This document shows, piece by piece, positions 17,430-26,248 of a DNA stretch of 64,000 bases. Made by a program: the position numbers and the translations under genes. Origin of the DNA: Onstottus_B arcticum. Its GTDB lineage: Bacteria > Acidobacteriota > Blastocatellia > UBA7656. Location of the stretch: the NCBI GenBank assembly GCA_038040485.1, contig JBBPIE010000001.1, forward strand, positions 386,607-450,606, written 5' to 3'. The notes below the pieces were generated by a model. The model saw only the letters and a list, made by a program, of their open reading frames with translations, ran no database searches and was not told the DNA's origin. How positions within the stretch are numbered: the stretch's first letter is position 1; each line of letters opens with the position of its first letter.

Positions 17430-18275
17430 ATGCGCGTGCAGGGATGGGTCGAGAACCTCAGGAAGTGGATAGACGGAGAGGAAGACCTGGACGAAAAGGG
17501 CGAGCCTTTGCCTCGCTCGAAGTGGGACGACTTTCTGGTTGCGATCGCTCGCGACGTCGAGCAGACGATGCAGCGCGAGATGTTCACGCCACCGGGCGGG
17601 CCGACTTACGTGCCGCGCGAGTACCTGGTCTTCTTGAGCACCGGAGACGACGCCGAGTGGCAAGGCGAGAAGCGAGAGGGACTGGAGCGCGGGCTTCATC
17701 ACGTGCTGTCGGAACGCGCGCGCGAGCTTGCCGGCGAAAACGAGTTTCAGACGAGGACGCTTACGGTGGAGTTGCGAGTAGACCCCGCGCTTGAGACCGG
17801 CCGTTTCCGCGTGCAACACGTTTGGGACACCGAAGCTCAGAAGACGATGGTGAAGCCTCGCAAGCGCGCTGAGCCTGTGCGAGTCGCGCCAGCCGCCGCA
17901 AGTGACCCAACAGATGAGGCTACAATCGTGCGCCCACGCCCGTCCGCGATTCCTGCTTTCTCGGTGCAAGTGCGGAGATTGGCGCTGAGTGATGAGGCTT
18001 CCCTGCCCGACGTGCGGAGGTTCTTCAAGGAGGAGATATCTATCGGCAGAGGCTCAAGCCAGTCGAGCGTCGATTTGAAACTGGAAGGCGACCTCGAGGT
18101 AAGCCGCCAGCACGCTTTGCTCGCGAAGACCGGCGAAGGCGAGTTCACAATTACGTGCAAGGGCGCAAATCCGATCGTGCTGGATGGTGCGCGCGAGGTT
18201 GCGGCTTCGGAAAGCGCCAGCGTGAAGCCCGGCGACAAGATCGTGATATGCAGCTTCGAACTCGTGATCGCGTGA
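17430..18275 (+). CDS. FHA-domain protein with FhaA-like N-terminal domain
   Basis: A 281-aa protein. The N-terminal ~130 residues (WVENLRKWIDGEEDL, PREYLVFLSTGDDAEW, RTLTVELRVDPALETGRFRV) resemble the DUF3662 domain of actinobacterial FhaA. The linker carries Thr-containing phrases such as DEATIVRPRP, a typical kinase target site. The C-terminal FHA domain (about 195-281) has ISIGRGSSQSSVDL, SRQHALL and PGDKIVICSF and should bind phosphothreonine. AGGAGG (17417-17422) fits the ATG at 17430 with seven bases between; the ATG at 17424 is too close. It reads or relays the signal of the kinase upstream. Confidence 0.85.
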   Translation: MRVQGWVENLRKWIDGEEDLDEKGEPLPRSKWDDFLVAIARDVEQTMQREMFTPPGGPTYVPREYLVFLSTGDDAEWQGEKREGLERGLHHVLSERARELAGENEFQTRTLTVELRVDPALETGRFRVQHVWDTEAQKTMVKPRKRAEPVRVAPAAASDPTDEATIVRPRPSAIPAFSVQVRRLALSDEASLPDVRRFFKEEISIGRGSSQSSVDLKLEGDLEVSRQHALLAKTGEGEFTITCKGANPIVLDGAREVAASESASVKPGDKIVICSFELVIA

Positions 18276-18472
18276 TGCCGGACAATGTCCGAGGACATCC
18301 CTCCAGCAGTGTATGCACCGAGTGCTTGTGTTGCGTGACATGCATCTACCGGGTTCTGCTACACACTTGGCAAGCCGACTTCCGTAGTGGTCAGCCCTGG
18401 CGCCCTTCCTGCAGTTCGTAACCGGGAGAAGCAGCGTTCACCTCTGCCTGTGGACAATAGGCCGTCTGCCGC

Positions 18473-18898
18473 CTACCTCATGAGTCGCAGCTTTTCGCGA
18501 TACAGATCCAGGGCCGCATAGTAGTCGGGTGTCCACCTAAAGGCCAACTGCACGGCCCGGCCGGCGATTGCGTGTGCCGCGTCGATACCATCCCGGCCCT
18601 TCCCGACTCGGTCTATGATCGACCTCATCATCCGGCGGTAGTGTTTGTCATTGCTCTCGCGGGCTATCTCTTTGATAAGCCGAAGAACAGACTTGTCGAG
18701 CTCGTCAATTCCGCTGTCAACGGCAACCTCGGTAAGATCGGCGACCGCTTGCAATCGCGCCGCTACGGCGCCGATGTCGCGGACACCGATGCTTTCGACG
18801 AACTCGCGTATTGCGTCTTCCGGGACAACATGTCCGGGGGCCCGTCCTGTCTTCCTCGATTTAGCCCTTGCTCTTTTGCTTCCTTCTTTTATACTCAT
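18473..18898 (-). CDS. Hypothetical basic protein
   Basis: A 141-aa protein that I do not recognise. The first 25 residues are rich in Lys/Arg (KEGSKRARAKSRKTG), followed by mostly helical sequence with a region like GVRDIGAVAARLQAVADL and a C-terminal helix with WTPDYYAALDLYREKL. The ATG at 18898 has GGAGAG upstream on the minus strand. There is no membrane segment. It lies alone between the FHA gene and a TPR gene. The basic tail suggests nucleic acid or membrane contact, but that is only inference. Confidence 0.55.
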   Translation of the reverse strand: MSIKEGSKRARAKSRKTGRAPGHVVPEDAIREFVESIGVRDIGAVAARLQAVADLTEVAVDSGIDELDKSVLRLIKEIARESNDKHYRRMMRSIIDRVGKGRDGIDAAHAIAGRAVQLAFRWTPDYYAALDLYREKLRLMR

Positions 18899-19009
18899 AC
18901 ACGCTCTCCAGCGCGCGAACGTGTCTTGGACACACCAATCCTGACACACGAACGTGCGTGAATGGGCAAGGTGGGTCGTCAAGGCCAAAATGGCGGCCCA
19001 TCTTACGAT

Positions 19010-20065
19010 TTATGATTTCATCGGTTGGTAGTTCGAATCAGCGGCGAGTGGGGGTGCTCGCGAGCCGATGCAGGTCAGAACCCGCTCAAGGATAGTTTGA
19101 GTTGTTTCATCGTGGGGAATTGTTGCGCAAGCGGCGATTCTTGATGCTCTTTGAACAGAAGTCTTTTTGAAGCGAGGCCAGGTAAAGGCAAGCGTTCCAA
19201 CCGGCTTTGACTTGCGGCGAGGTTCAGCCAGCCGGGAAGGAGCCGGCGCGCGATTGACTGCGACGATTGAGGGCGTGGCAGAGACGCGTTTGGCCGCAAT
19301 CTCATCGCGAGTTTCGGCCCAATTGGGATAAGCCGAAGCATAGGGCGAAGCGAGAGATGCCTCCAATGCCGCTTCGGCTTCAGCGATACGACCCAATTCC
19401 CCAAGTTCAACTGCCAAGTCATTGCAGTATGCGTAGAAGTAAAACGGTTGTTGCTTTGCAGCCAGATTAAGAAGCGGTCTTAGATCCTTAAGATCGGATA
19501 GAGCACCTCTATGATCTCCATTAAGACCTCTAATGGTCGATATTTCCCAGCGCGCCAGCATCGTGGCCTGGAATCCTCGTCCATTCCGATCCGATTCCAG
19601 TCGCAATGCTTCGAGTTGAAACCTCAACGCTTCGTCAAGCTGACCACTGGCATGGTAATTCGCGCCCAGAGTTTGAATCGCGCGCGCCCTGTACGTGATT
19701 GGGCCGTTGTCAGCAAGTTTTTCCAGCAGACCGTTCGCTTCATCTCTCTGCCCGTTTCCATAGATAGCGCGAGAGTAGTAATAACGTCCTATTTGCCGCG
19801 CAGCATTTATCGGCAGGCTCATCAATATGTGGCTCACCTCATCAAGCGCATCTACATCCCGCATGACGAGGGCTTGCTCTGCAAAGCGAATCAATTCATT
19901 GGTGAGCTTGAAGAATAACTCTTGTGAATGGACCGTCTGGGCCAAATGACTGGCAACAATATGTCGAAGCAATCCACAGCGACTCACCACGATTTCGGAG
20001 TCAGCTAATCCCGCTTTGGAGGAACAATCCGTGAGAAAACGACTTGTCATTGCGGCTGTCTGCAT
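19010..20065 (-). CDS. TPR-repeat protein of unknown role
   Basis: A protein of up to ~351 aa built of helical TPR-like repeats (for example AIYGNGQRDEANGLLEKLAD, ARAIQTLGANYHASGQLDEA, NDLAVELGELGRIAEAEAAL). After the repeats comes a basic, Pro-rich tail. The start is unclear: ATG at 20065 is given, but it would overlap the divergent gene starting at 20031; alternative ATG at 20050 or GTG codons near 20000 are possible. The first recognisable helices begin near residue 20. It is divergent from the small Cys-motif genes, which may share a regulatory region. Confidence 0.6.
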   Translation of the reverse strand: MQTAAMTSRFLTDCSSKAGLADSEIVVSRCGLLRHIVASHLAQTVHSQELFFKLTNELIRFAEQALVMRDVDALDEVSHILMSLPINAARQIGRYYYSRAIYGNGQRDEANGLLEKLADNGPITYRARAIQTLGANYHASGQLDEALRFQLEALRLESDRNGRGFQATMLARWEISTIRGLNGDHRGALSDLKDLRPLLNLAAKQQPFYFYAYCNDLAVELGELGRIAEAEAALEASLASPYASAYPNWAETRDEIAAKRVSATPSIVAVNRAPAPSRLAEPRRKSKPVGTLAFTWPRFKKTSVQRASRIAACATIPHDETTQTILERVLTCIGSRAPPLAADSNYQPMKS

Positions 20066-20384
20066 CTTAGCTCTTCCGTTTTTGTTTTCAACCTCTCGGA
20101 ACGACAAACCAACCAGCTCGGCTGCTTTTTCTACAGTTGCGTTGGCTGGCCATAATGTCATGGGCGGCGGTTGGTGCCAATGTGGCGCTGATGGCTGCGT
20201 CTGCGACCCCGGCGAGCAACCCGGCGGCGGTCAGATGTCCAGCCCTGTGTCTGATCGGAGTGATGGTTCTTCGAATCACGGCAATACCTCGGCAAGGACA
20301 GATCCGACATCTCGGTTTGACTTCGGATCGGGCGCGCTACTTCTCGCGCTTGCGTTCTTCGTGTGGACTAGATTGCGAGCATAA
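20031..20384 (+). CDS. Small secreted or membrane protein with WCQCG-CVCDPGE motif, copy 1
   Basis: A 117-aa protein. It starts with GTG behind GGAGGA (20018-20023). Order of parts: a signal-peptide-like hydrophobic N-terminus (VRKRLVIAAVCILALPFLF), a Ser/Thr-rich stretch, the motif GGGWCQCGADGCVCDPGE with four Cys in the pattern C-x-C-x4-C-x-C, a Gly/Ser/Asp/Thr-rich linker, and a C-terminal membrane helix ending VWTRLRA. The four Cys could bind metal or form disulphides. I know no function for this motif. A close paralogue follows. Confidence 0.7.
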   Translation: MRKRLVIAAVCILALPFLFSTSRNDKPTSSAAFSTVALAGHNVMGGGWCQCGADGCVCDPGEQPGGGQMSSPVSDRSDGSSNHGNTSARTDPTSRFDFGSGALLLALAFFVWTRLRA

Positions 20385-20576
20385 AGTCCAGTCAGTTCTT
20401 TTGTCCACGCTTAGTGACAATTGCTTGGTTGCCACGTAGAAACCCGGCGGCTGGGGAACTTGTGTCTCCGTGACGGGACGCATTGTATAACAGTTTCTTT
20501 CTGATTTCACTCAAAAAAGTGGGGTCAGTGTTTGTGGACCCTGCGGTATGCACCATAGCCGCTAATGGAGGTTGGA
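20385..20576. repeat. 3' flank of tandem duplication unit 1
   Basis: This flank matches the flank of the second copy (20925-21100) closely: GTCCAGTCAGTTCTTTTGTC, then ACAATTGCTTGGTTGCCACG, then TTGTATAACAGTTTCTTTCT. Each unit ends in a hairpin, GGGTC/GACCC in the first and AGGTCA/TGACCT in the second, so the pairing is kept while the bases differ. The duplicated unit is about 530-540 bp. Confidence 0.6.
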
Positions 20577-20924
20577 ATGAAGAGGATATTCGCCTGTTTG
20601 TTTATCACGGCTGTTCTCCCCTTGATGGCATCGTCAACTCAGAATAGCTCAACTAACCCCGTTCCCTTTTCCCCGGTCGTGTATGCCGGCCACTCGCTCA
20701 TGGGCGGTGGCTGGTGCCAATGCGGCGGTGATGACTGCGTCTGCGACCCCGGCGAGCAACCCGGCGGCGGTCAGCTGTCCAGACCTGTGTCTGATCGGAA
20801 TGATGGATCTTCGAATCAAGGCAATACCTCGGCAAGGACAGATCGGACATCTCGCTTTGACTTCGGCTCAAGCACGTTGATGCTCGCACTTGCGTTCTTT
20901 CTGTGGACCAGATTGCGAACATAA
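20577..20924 (+). CDS. Small secreted or membrane protein with WCQCG-CVCDPGE motif, copy 2
   Basis: A 115-aa paralogue of the gene upstream. ATG at 20577 has GGAGG five bases upstream. It shows the same layout: signal peptide (MKRIFACLFITAVLPLMA), GHSLMGGGWCQCGGDDCVCD with the four Cys kept, an Asp/Ser/Thr-rich linker and a C-terminal membrane helix (STLMLALAFFLWTRLRT). The N-terminus differs more than the Cys motif and the C-terminal helix, so selection seems to act on the motif and anchor. The role is unknown. Confidence 0.72.
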   Translation: MKRIFACLFITAVLPLMASSTQNSSTNPVPFSPVVYAGHSLMGGGWCQCGGDDCVCDPGEQPGGGQLSRPVSDRNDGSSNQGNTSARTDRTSRFDFGSSTLMLALAFFLWTRLRT

Positions 20925-21415
20925 AGCCCAGTCAGTCCTTTCGTCCACGCTTTTAGTGACAATTGCTTTGGTTGCCACGTAGAAACCCGGCGGCTTGGGA
21001 ACTTGTGTCTCCGTGACGGTCCGCATTGTATAACAGTTTCTTTCTGATTTCACTCAAAAAAGGTGAGGTCACAGTTTTGCTGACCTAGCGGTACGTTCGA
21101 CAGTAGCAACCCAGCACAATGCGATGCGTCGGATCAAGCCTCGTGTGCCCCACAAACGGGCGCTCCCTGACCCGCCGCGCTAATCAGCACCTGACAGAGT
21201 TGGTTGCAAGACCGCGCAAGCGATCCTAGCCACCGCCAAGCTGCTTCTATGAAGAAGCCGGTCGGTGTTCTACCAGCGTCCGGCGCGGCTGCTCAAATCG
21301 GGTTGCGGCCTGCGGCGATAACTCGATATAACTGGCTCACCCATTTGCGCAGCGAAACATCGAAAACCAGAGCTCACTGCGGAGCGAACGAGGCTTTCAT
21401 AACTTGACCGGCGTA
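20925..21415. other. Gap after the Cys-motif pair
   Basis: The first part (to about 21100) is the second duplicated flank with its hairpin (AGGTCA / TGACCT). I see no gene in the rest; there is no clear promoter. Confidence 0.4.
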
Positions 21416-22525
21416 ATGATGAGACTGCTGGATCCGTTCAGGAAGCAGAGGCTGAAAGCTTTTGAAGACGCGATTCGCGACGGCGACATTCTTGCCGCGC
21501 TCGAACGCCTCGAGCAGGCGGCCGAAGCCTACGCGCAAGCCGCCAGCATCGAGCCCGGCAATTCAACGGCCCACTTCAAGATGGGTATTGCGTATGCCGG
21601 GATGCGCCGTTACGGTGAGGCAACTGAATGCTTTCGCAACGCTGTAAACCTGAACCCCAGCGACGCGGTAGCGCTTTACAATCTCGGCGTGGCGCTTGGA
21701 GAGATGGGCCGGTACGATGAGGCGATCCAGTCGCTGGCGGACGCGATCCGGATCGATCCCGATGACGCAGAAGCGCATTGCAACCTGGGCCTGGCCTACG
21801 AAGCAACAGGTCAGCACGAGAAGGCCGCGCGCGAGTATGAGCTTGCACTACGGACGGGGCTGATCTTTGCTAACGAAGTTCCCAACACGCATTACAGGCT
21901 CGGCCGCGTATACTGCGAGATTGGCCGCTATGACGAAGCGATCGCCTCGCTCAACCAGGCCGTAGCAATCAAACCGGACCTCGCCGAGGCGCACAGCCAG
22001 CTCGCCGAAGCGCACATGATAATGAGCAGCTACGAAGAAGGCATTGAAGCTTGCAAGCGTGCGATCGCGATCCGGCCCGACGACGCCGAAGCTTACTACA
22101 AACTCGGCGTGGCTTACGACAACACGGGTGTTTACGAGGAAGCGATTGACGCTTACAAGCAGCTTGAGCGGCTCAAGCCCGGCGACGCCCTTGCTCCTTA
22201 TCTGCTGGGCGGGATGTATCAGGGGCTGGCCCGCTACGAAGACGCGATAGCCGCGTGGCGCCGAGTGATCGTGATGAAACCCGACGACGCGCTTGCTCAC
22301 ATAAATCTCGGGCTCGCTTACTCGGGCGCCGGCCGTTTCGAAGAAGCGATCGAGGCTTGCAAGGAGGCGGTTAGTCTCAAGCCTCTCCTGGCCGGCGCGC
22401 ACTATTATCTGGGACGGATGTACGCGGCTACCGGAAACCGCGACGGCGCGCTCAAGCAACACGAGGTCCTTCTCGAATTAAACGAAGAACTGGCGGATCG
22501 ATTGTTAAAAGCAACGGACCCGTAG
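21416..22525 (+). CDS. Tetratricopeptide-repeat protein
   Basis: A 369-aa protein made almost wholly of TPR units, about nine to ten, with clear 34-residue spacing (for example ALYNLGVALGEMGRYDEAIQ, AHCNLGLAYEATGQHEKAAR, AYYKLGVAYDNTGVYEEAID, AHINLGLAYSGAGRFEEAIE). There is no signal peptide and no membrane helix, so it is probably cytoplasmic and acts as a protein-binding scaffold. The start is one of the two adjacent ATG codons at 21416 and 21419. The partner is unknown; another TPR protein follows. Confidence 0.88.
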   Translation: MMRLLDPFRKQRLKAFEDAIRDGDILAALERLEQAAEAYAQAASIEPGNSTAHFKMGIAYAGMRRYGEATECFRNAVNLNPSDAVALYNLGVALGEMGRYDEAIQSLADAIRIDPDDAEAHCNLGLAYEATGQHEKAAREYELALRTGLIFANEVPNTHYRLGRVYCEIGRYDEAIASLNQAVAIKPDLAEAHSQLAEAHMIMSSYEEGIEACKRAIAIRPDDAEAYYKLGVAYDNTGVYEEAIDAYKQLERLKPGDALAPYLLGGMYQGLARYEDAIAAWRRVIVMKPDDALAHINLGLAYSGAGRFEEAIEACKEAVSLKPLLAGAHYYLGRMYAATGNRDGALKQHEVLLELNEELADRLLKATDP

Positions 22526-22655
22526 CCGTGGCGTACGGCTCACAAGCAGCGACATCCGGAGAACGTCGTTTTAGTCGTTGCCGAATTGCCTCGCTGCTTT
22601 CGGGCCTTCAAGTGTGTTGCACATTCTCAAATCGGACATTTCAAGGAGGTGTGGG

Positions 22656-23495
22656 ATGCTTCTCAGGCGACTCTTTTGGTGCTTGCTCTTCCTGGCCGTT
22701 TCCTTCCCGGCGGCAGCTCAACGCGATGGCGCGCCTGAATTGGTCTCGCCTCTCGGAGTTAAGTTCTATTCTCAACCGGATGAAAAAGGCGCAGTAGCCG
22801 AAGCGGAGAATAAACTGGCCGCTGATCCAAAAAACATAGAGCTACTGGTTGCGCTGGGTCGCGCGCAGGCTTCCATCTGGCGCTATCGTGACGCTATCGC
22901 CACCTACACGCGCGGGATCGATACGAATCCGAACGCCGCCGTACTCTATCGTCATCGAGGACATCGGTACATTTCCACTCGCCAGTTCGACAAAGCGGTT
23001 CCGGACCTTGAACGCGCCGCGAAGCTCAACGATAAGGACTTCGACATCTGGTATCACCTGGGACTCAGCTATTACTTGAAGGGCGACTTCGAAAAGGCCG
23101 CGCAGGCGTACGAAAAGTGCCGCGCGGTGGTGGAGAAAGATGACTCACTGATCGCGGTCTCTGACTGGCTGTACATGTCTTATCGCCGGCAGGGGAAAAC
23201 GGCCGAGGGAGCCCGCGTGCTTGAGCGAATTACTCCCGCGTTGAAGGTTGAAGAAAACAAGTCGTACTTTGACCGGCTGATGTTCTACAAGGGTTTGAAG
23301 AAGGAATCAGAGCTGATCAACGACAAGATGACCGACCTTGAAGTGGCGACCGTTGGCTACGGAATTGCCAACTGGCACCTCTACAACGGGGACAAAGCGA
23401 AAGCGAAAGAATACTTTCAGAGGATCGTGTCCGGTAAGTACTGGTCGGCTTTTGGATTCATTGCGGCTGAAACGGATTTGACGCGTCTGCGGTGA
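22656..23495 (+). CDS. Secreted TPR protein
   Basis: A 279-aa protein. ATG at 22656 follows AAGGAGGTG and starts a signal peptide (MLLRRLFWCLLFLAVSFPA, cleaved after AAAQ). TPR-like units follow (LLVALGRAQASIWRYRDAIA, VLYRHRGHRYISTRQFDKAV, IWYHLGLSYYLKGDFEKAAQ). The last third is helical without clear repeats. It is probably periplasmic. It lies 130 bases after a cytoplasmic TPR gene and is convergent with a glycosyltransferase gene. Confidence 0.82.
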   Translation: MLLRRLFWCLLFLAVSFPAAAQRDGAPELVSPLGVKFYSQPDEKGAVAEAENKLAADPKNIELLVALGRAQASIWRYRDAIATYTRGIDTNPNAAVLYRHRGHRYISTRQFDKAVPDLERAAKLNDKDFDIWYHLGLSYYLKGDFEKAAQAYEKCRAVVEKDDSLIAVSDWLYMSYRRQGKTAEGARVLERITPALKVEENKSYFDRLMFYKGLKKESELINDKMTDLEVATVGYGIANWHLYNGDKAKAKEYFQRIVSGKYWSAFGFIAAETDLTRLR

Positions 23496-23502
23496 AGATG
23501 GC

Positions 23503-25014
23503 TCAAGCCGTAGTCTGCGAGAGCCTGCTTACCGCTGTCCGATTGACGACTCTTTTTGCTCCTTGCCAGATTGCCGCGCCGATCAGGACCCACGCGATTG
23601 CTGCAAAGACAAACACGAAATACTGCATCGGAAGCGTGTACCGGAACTCCGTGTGCACCAATGATTGAAACAGAAGGTAGTAGAGCGGGACTATTGAGAT
23701 GAACCGCGCGCGACGCCGGCTTGCAATGAAGCAGGCCAGTGCTCCCAGCGCAACCATCACCTGCATCGCCTCTTTCGCTAAGCGTTGAAGCGGTCGAAGA
23801 ACCGGCCTCATCCAGTAGATGCTTCTGCCAGTCGCCAGGCTCGAGCCACTGGGAGTGACATCCGAGCCTTCCTGTATCGGCTCGGTTCGCTCGTTCGCTT
23901 GCGCTCGTTGGATATCGAAAACGAGCGGCGCGTGCGCCGAATAGCTCAACATCTGGCGCATTCTCCCAAGCATTACTCCCGAATACCAGAATGGATGCTC
24001 GCGGATTACGGCAAGGCTTCGTTTGATTCTGTCACGGTCGCGTTGGATTCCATCCGGAGTAGACCACGAGCCCGCATACCGCGCGTCTCCATATAAGACC
24101 GCGTCTTGTTCCGCCACTTCTTCATCTCGAGCAACCGCGCCGAACCGGTCGCCGCTAGCGTCGGCTATTCCCTCCCACAATACGATCCCCAATCCGATGT
24201 TTATCGGAACGAGTTCGCCATAAACCAGAAGATTGCGAATCGTAATCGGCGCGATCGTGAGAACCGAAACGATGACCATCACCCCCGCGCACTTGATCGT
24301 GTCCAAACGCCGGGCTGTTATCAAGACCAGCATCGCCGCCAGAAACGCTGAAAGCAGCATCGTCTGCGGCCTGAGCCATGCCGCGAGGCCGAGCAAGAGT
24401 CCGGCTGATGAATAAAGCCAGTATGAATGGCGGCGAGCCCTGTTCGCCATCACGATCAGGTAAAGCGCCGCAAGCACCGGCAGCGCTGCCAGCGAGTCTG
24501 GAAGTATGAAGTTCGAGATGTGAGACAGATGGTGTGAGAGCGCGGCGAGGCCGCCAGATACGACACCGACTCGCCAGCTCAGCACTCGGCCCGCAATCAA
24601 AAAGATCAACACCGGCCCAAGCGAGTTCAGGAGATTTTGAATCAACTGAACGTTGAAAAAGTCCCGGCCGGCAATTCGATAGAGCGCGCTCAGATAGATC
24701 GAGTAGCCCGGCGCTTGAGAGAGCCACATCGTTCGCGAAGGCTCGATGTCATAAGGCCCAAGCAAGCCTTCGCCGTCCAGGATCGATTGGGCGCGCCGAT
24801 CGTACCCGCGAGTGAGCCCGCCGAACGGCTGCTCACTCGTGTACATCAGCGGACTGAGATCGACCGCCTGGAGCGATCTTGTTGCGAAGGAGAGTAAGAA
24901 GATCAGAAGCGCAAGGACGAGTCTGGTGCGAGGCCGCATTCGCTCCCGCGTACCAAGCCCGGAGATGAACAACCGGCGAAACCGGTTGCGAAGCCTTCCG
25001 AGATCGAGCGACAT
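23503..25014 (-). CDS. GT-C glycosyltransferase, PMT/ArnT-like (GT39-type)
   Basis: A protein of about 503 aa with ten or more membrane helices. The first periplasmic loop after helix 1 has the acidic residue pattern expected for the GT-C catalytic loop (SPLMYTSEQPFGG, then RGYDRRAQSILDGEGLLGPY). Further helices include LLLGLAAWLRPQTMLLSAFL, and HTEFRYTLPMQYFVFV near the end is typical of the family. It would use a polyprenyl-linked sugar to modify lipid or protein outside the inner membrane. ATG at 25014 has GAGG upstream; GTG at 25029 is the alternative. No other glycan gene is adjacent. Confidence 0.75.
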   Translation of the reverse strand: MSLDLGRLRNRFRRLFISGLGTRERMRPRTRLVLALLIFLLSFATRSLQAVDLSPLMYTSEQPFGGLTRGYDRRAQSILDGEGLLGPYDIEPSRTMWLSQAPGYSIYLSALYRIAGRDFFNVQLIQNLLNSLGPVLIFLIAGRVLSWRVGVVSGGLAALSHHLSHISNFILPDSLAALPVLAALYLIVMANRARRHSYWLYSSAGLLLGLAAWLRPQTMLLSAFLAAMLVLITARRLDTIKCAGVMVIVSVLTIAPITIRNLLVYGELVPINIGLGIVLWEGIADASGDRFGAVARDEEVAEQDAVLYGDARYAGSWSTPDGIQRDRDRIKRSLAVIREHPFWYSGVMLGRMRQMLSYSAHAPLVFDIQRAQANERTEPIQEGSDVTPSGSSLATGRSIYWMRPVLRPLQRLAKEAMQVMVALGALACFIASRRRARFISIVPLYYLLFQSLVHTEFRYTLPMQYFVFVFAAIAWVLIGAAIWQGAKRVVNRTAVSRLSQTTA

Positions 25015-25141
25015 TCGCAAGAGCCTCACTCAGCGCGATTGTATTGCTGCCGACTCACGACCCTTCGAATCAAGACCGGATTGTGGCCCTCGCGCGGCAA
25101 CCTGCTGGCGGCTCAGGGTCCCTGAAAGAAGTTAGTCCAGA

Positions 25142-25223
25142 AGTAGCATAGACTTTTTTAGTCTGTGTCCGGTGGATATTTCTGTTCCTGGATCGCAGAC
25201 ACAGACTAAAAGTCTATGCTACT
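25142..25223. repeat. MITE-like inverted repeat with nested palindromes
   Basis: The left arm AGTAGCATAGAC...GTCTGTGTC (25142-25169) is complementary to the right arm (25197-25223) with one or two extra T. Each arm also has an inner AGACT/AGTCT hairpin. The right arm covers the last codons and the stop of the HD gene, so it may serve as a terminator or be a small mobile palindrome that landed at the gene end. Confidence 0.75.
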
Positions 25224-25774
25224 GTGCGAGCGATCTCGATCATCTGCTTCGAGAAGACGCGGTCGATCATTGGCTCGAAGTGCTCGATCGGCAGTGTGTC
25301 GTATTCGGGGTCGAACGACGCCTGGTCCCACTCATCAGTAAAGCGCGTGGCCAGATCGTACCAGGGTTCGTTCGCGTACTGGCTGCGCGCGTTTGCATCT
25401 TTGCCCATCAGCGCGTAGTAGTGACGCCCTTGGAAATCCTGATGAGTGCGAACTATCTCGTAGGTTTCATTCGAGACGTAGGGTTTCAAGATCTCGGCTG
25501 CGATCGCCGGATGATTCTCAACCGAGACGACCTTGCCTATGTCATGGCAAAGCGCGGCGACGATCAGTTCCTCGGAGGCACCCGCGCGCTCGGCCCGAGT
25601 GGCGGTTTGCAAGCCGTGCACGAACTGATTGACGGCGAAACCATCGACCTGCTGCTCGAGCTGCGCAAGCATCGACTTGATGATCGCGGGCATCGTGGAT
25701 TGGCGTTGAGCTACCCGCGCGCCGATTGCCATCCAATCTTCGACTTTGCCTTGGTCCATTCTTGTAAAAGACAT
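25214..25774 (-). CDS. HD-domain protein (PhnZ-like)
   Basis: A 186-aa metal-dependent HD-fold protein. Metal ligand candidates are His in FVHGLQTATRAERAGA, His-Asp in ALCHDIGKVVSVENHPAIAA (with the further His), His in IVRTHQDFQGRHYYALMG, and Asp in the later helices (DEWDQASFDPEYD). The spacing resembles PhnZ-type mixed-valent di-iron oxygenases and related HD proteins. No phosphonate genes are adjacent, so substrate and reaction remain open. AGGAGC lies before the ATG at 25774. Confidence 0.7.
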   Translation of the reverse strand: MSFTRMDQGKVEDWMAIGARVAQRQSTMPAIIKSMLAQLEQQVDGFAVNQFVHGLQTATRAERAGASEELIVAALCHDIGKVVSVENHPAIAAEILKPYVSNETYEIVRTHQDFQGRHYYALMGKDANARSQYANEPWYDLATRFTDEWDQASFDPEYDTLPIEHFEPMIDRVFSKQMIEIARTVA

Positions 25775-25848
25775 GATCAGCTCCTCGAGATGAGTTGTCT
25801 GCGATGAGCAAATATAAACGGAGCGGCCGAAAATGGCTAGCCTCTTCC

Positions 25849-26163
25849 TGGGAGTGGGTGCGCGTCAGCTTTTCGCGCATACCCACCTCGTGAGAGGTGG
25901 GTCCGTGATGCTCCAGCCTACAGGACGCGCCGCCGCCCCTCGGACTACTGCATACGCATCTCGTGAGAGGTGGGTCCATGATGCTACGGCCTACGATCTG
26001 CGATGAATCAGACAGGCATGCCCGCAGAGGCTACAGCATCAATAACCCACCTCTGACGAGGTGGGTATGCGCGGCCGAACCATTCGTTTGTAGGCTTCAC
26101 GATCACGGACCCACCTCTGACGAGGTGGGTATGCGCGAAAATCTGACGCGCACCCCCTGGGAG
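25849..26163. repeat. Four-unit REP-like cluster forming a long inverted repeat
   Basis: The outer arms 25849-25910 and 26102-26163 are about 62 bp each and nearly complementary, with a few mismatches. Each contains a hairpin unit CCCACCTCG....GAGGTGGG. Two more, shorter units lie inside (near 25957-25985 and 26043-26072), so the order is two forward and two reverse. No gene lies between the HD gene and hutI (475 bp). The layout is that of a REP/BIME-like element. Confidence 0.75.
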
Positions 26164-26248
26164 TTCTGCGTCTGGGCCGCTCGGAAGCCGGCCGGTTCTG
26201 AGACTGCCGTTTACGCTCTGATTGCGGGCGTGTTGGCGAATTGAGAGA

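Noticed and set aside
25849..26163. CRISPR array
   Set aside because: The repeat units are palindromic, differ in orientation and length, and lack regular spacers; no cas genes are present.
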